Shown: piece after piece, positions 6,269 to 7,569 of the stretch
How positions within the stretch are numbered: the stretch's first letter is position 1
Layout of the letters: every line of letters begins with the position of its first letter
From: Actinomycetota bacterium
GTDB lineage: Bacteria; Actinomycetota; Actinomycetes; Actinomycetales; Microbacteriaceae
NCBI GenBank assembly: GCA_009703465.1
Contig: WLGC01000038.1
Location: forward strand, 1 to 7,569
Direction of reading: 5' to 3'
DNA: 7,569 nt
Program-made: the position numbers and the translations under genes
Notes under the pieces: model-generated
Told to the model about the DNA's origin: nothing
Databases searched by the model: none
What the model saw: only the letters and a program-made list of their open reading frames with translations

Positions 6269-7108
6269 TTATTGCTGGGCTGCAGCTCGCATTGCCTCAA
6301 GCACTCGATCTTCGTTATGCAGCGGAAGCTGAACATCTCCACTTTTGAAGATACGGATTTGTGCCAAGGCTTGCCAAATGAGCATTTCCTTGCCGCTGAT
6401 TACCAGCGAACCACTTGCAGACCAGACTTTAGCGATATCACTTGGCCATGGATTGTATGCAACGTCGAGTAATGTTCCACGGGGCTTAAATTTCTTTAGT
6501 CCCGAAAAGTTAGCTGCCACCAGATTCAAGACTCCACTTGGCAAGGTCGAAATGACCACGTCGGCATTCAACATCCTAGATTTTAGAAATCGAGCCCTTC
6601 TGGCCCTCAGCCCTAATGCTTTCGAGAACTTAAGGAGTTCAGAGACCTTTTTAAGATTTCGAGCGTGAAGAAAAACCTTAGAACTTGGGAAACTTTGGGA
6701 AACAGCGGTGAATGCTGAAACAGCAGTCGCCCCAGAACCAAGAATCAAAACGCTTTCTACGTTTCCAGGGACGTTGGCTGCTAGAGACTTTGAGACACCA
6801 AAAACGTCTGTATTCGAACCATGCCACTTTTCACCTGACCAAACCAGAGTGTTAGTAGTTTTCGTGATGGAGCTAATCTCGTCGGCAACTGCGGCTAGCT
6901 CAAACGCTCTTTCCTTTAGAGGCATGGTGACGCTGAATCCAGCAAAAGAACCCTCGGATTTCAAAAGGAAATCCGATAAATCTTTCTTCTCTACTTGAAA
7001 TCTCTCGTAGACCCAATCCTCTTGCATCACCGCATAAGCTGCAGCGTGAATAGCCGGCGAAAGTGAATGTGATATGGGCGAGCCTAGAACGGCAAACTTT
7101 TTACTCAT
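6269..7108 (-). CDS. aroE: Shikimate dehydrogenase (NADP-dependent)
   Basis: AroE reduces 3-dehydroshikimate to shikimate, the fourth pathway step, usually with NADPH. The 279-residue protein shows the substrate-binding SHSLSP (13-18), VTMPLK with catalytic K65, TTNTL with N86, and GSNTD with D101. A Rossmann loop [10 protein letters not shown] is at 123-132. The C-terminal [13 protein letters not shown] (238-250) matches the region holding the conserved glutamine (Q246) of the substrate site. The dinucleotide loop is GxGATA rather than GxGGxx. The basic residue expected for the NADP phosphate is in HARN (148-151). Cofactor preference is therefore inferred. The ATG overlaps the mltG stop by eight bases (ATGAGTAA), with GGAA and AGG sequences just upstream as ribosome-binding site. 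Quinate/shikimate dehydrogenase activity is an alternative, but the context fits AroE. Confidence 0.96.
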   Translation of the reverse strand: MSKKFAVLGSPISHSLSPAIHAAAYAVMQEDWVYERFQVEKKDLSDFLLKSEGSFAGFSVTMPLKERAFELAAVADEISSITKTTNTLVWSGEKWHGSNTDVFGVSKSLAANVPGNVESVLILGSGATAVSAFTAVSQSFPSSKVFLHARNLKKVSELLKFSKALGLRARRARFLKSRMLNADVVISTLPSGVLNLVAANFSGLKKFKPRGTLLDVAYNPWPSDIAKVWSASGSLVISGKEMLIWQALAQIRIFKSGDVQLPLHNEDRVLEAMRAAAQQ

Positions 7109-7569
7109 AGCCTGGATTTTCCTTCATCCATTTGAGCCATTGAGCAACTGCCTTGAGGTGCTGCTCGTAAGTCTCAGTGAAGACAGTCTCTCCTGTTTCC
7201 AGATTTACGGAAACAAAATATAGCCACTTACCAGGTGCCGGATTCATGACAGCGTCAATTGCCCGGGATCCAGGCGAGGAAATTGGCCCAATAGGTAAAC
7301 CTGGATACAGATAAGTGTTGTAAAGGTTTTTATCGCTGCGATCAGCTTTTGAAGTAGTGAAAGTGTTGCCGCCAACTCCATACGAAACAGTAGCGTCAGA
7401 CTGCAAGGCCATGTTGATATCAAGTCGATTTTGAAAAACCCTAGCCGCCTTGTAGAAATCGTCTGCAAATCTAACTTCTTTTTCAACCACGGAAGCCAAG
7501 ATAATTACTTCATGAACACGGTTGCTAGGAACACCTAAAGTCTTCAACTCCTCTTGCATGCGATCTACT
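7101..7569 (-). CDS. mltG: Endolytic murein transglycosylase MltG (YceG family), C-terminal part
   Basis: MltG is a single-pass membrane enzyme whose extracellular domain cleaves nascent glycan strands, probably acting as a terminator of peptidoglycan synthesis. Only about the last 156 codons are visible. The frame stays open through the right edge, so the ATG at 7559 is internal and not a real start. The fragment begins just before the catalytic segment ILASVVEKE, whose last glutamate (codon at 7484-7482) is the conserved acid. It continues with VFQNRLDINMALQSDATVSYG and NTYLYPGLPIGPISSPGSRAI. WLYFVSVN follows, and the chain closes with the usual TYEQHLKAV tail. The membrane helix and LysM-like region would be outside the window. 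Its stop overlaps aroE, linking this cell-wall gene to the shikimate block, an arrangement known in actinobacteria. Confidence 0.96.
   Translation of the reverse strand, partial: VDRMQEELKTLGVPSNRVHEVIILASVVEKEVRFADDFYKAARVFQNRLDINMALQSDATVSYGVGGNTFTTSKADRSDKNLYNTYLYPGLPIGPISSPGSRAIDAVMNPAPGKWLYFVSVNLETGETVFTETYEQHLKAVAQWLKWMKENPGYE

Noticed and set aside
1..7569. Defence system, mobile element, CRISPR array or other accessory island
   Set aside because: Every stretch is accounted for by conserved core genes in one orientation with short gaps; no repeats, integrase or transposase, or abrupt composition change were seen.

Overview
The window is one block of core biosynthetic and housekeeping genes. 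All eleven recognisable genes lie on the minus strand, head to tail, so transcription runs from the right edge to the left. In that order they are mltG (3' part) - aroE - aroC - aroK - aroB - aroQ - efp - nusB - pyrR - pyrB - pyrC (5' part). I found no convincing plus-strand gene, tRNA, rRNA, mobile element, CRISPR array or repeat family, and no stretch over 300 bases without a gene.

Organism: the gene order and the flavour of the proteins point to an actinobacterium. Examples are an AroB with the HAIEHAERYKWRHGAA stretch, an AroQ with NGPNLGRLGS, a NusB starting MSARVKARKRALD, and PyrR next to NusB. Base composition looks only moderate (about half G+C by eye), which is low for the phylum. 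Freshwater or marine low-GC Microbacteriaceae (Rhodoluna/Aquiluna-like) would fit. This placement is inference, not a database result.

Right part (about 2971-7569): the C-terminal part of the lytic transglycosylase MltG overlaps aroE. Then come chorismate synthase, shikimate kinase, 3-dehydroquinate synthase and type II 3-dehydroquinase. Together they cover every shikimate-pathway step except the first (DAHP synthase) and EPSP synthase (aroA), which must be elsewhere. Most junctions overlap or nearly touch, which suggests translational coupling.

Middle part (about 1916-2970): elongation factor P and the transcription factor NusB, separated by only 4 bases. A 67-base gap before efp holds a weak hairpin and a possible promoter.

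Left part (1-1915): the pyrimidine genes pyrR, pyrB and pyrC, with overlapping ends. The 69-base nusB-pyrR gap holds the most informative non-coding feature of the window. It is an RNA hairpin with the exact CNGNGA hexaloop of PyrR binding sites. Its lower stem pairs with the Shine-Dalgarno sequence of pyrR. This suggests translational repression of the pyr genes by PyrR in response to uridine nucleotides, rather than the terminator-based attenuation known from Bacillus.

No previously undescribed system is evident. The points worth a second look are the PyrR element, several start-site decisions, odd ribosome-binding-site spacing at aroC and aroQ, and the EF-P tip sequence.
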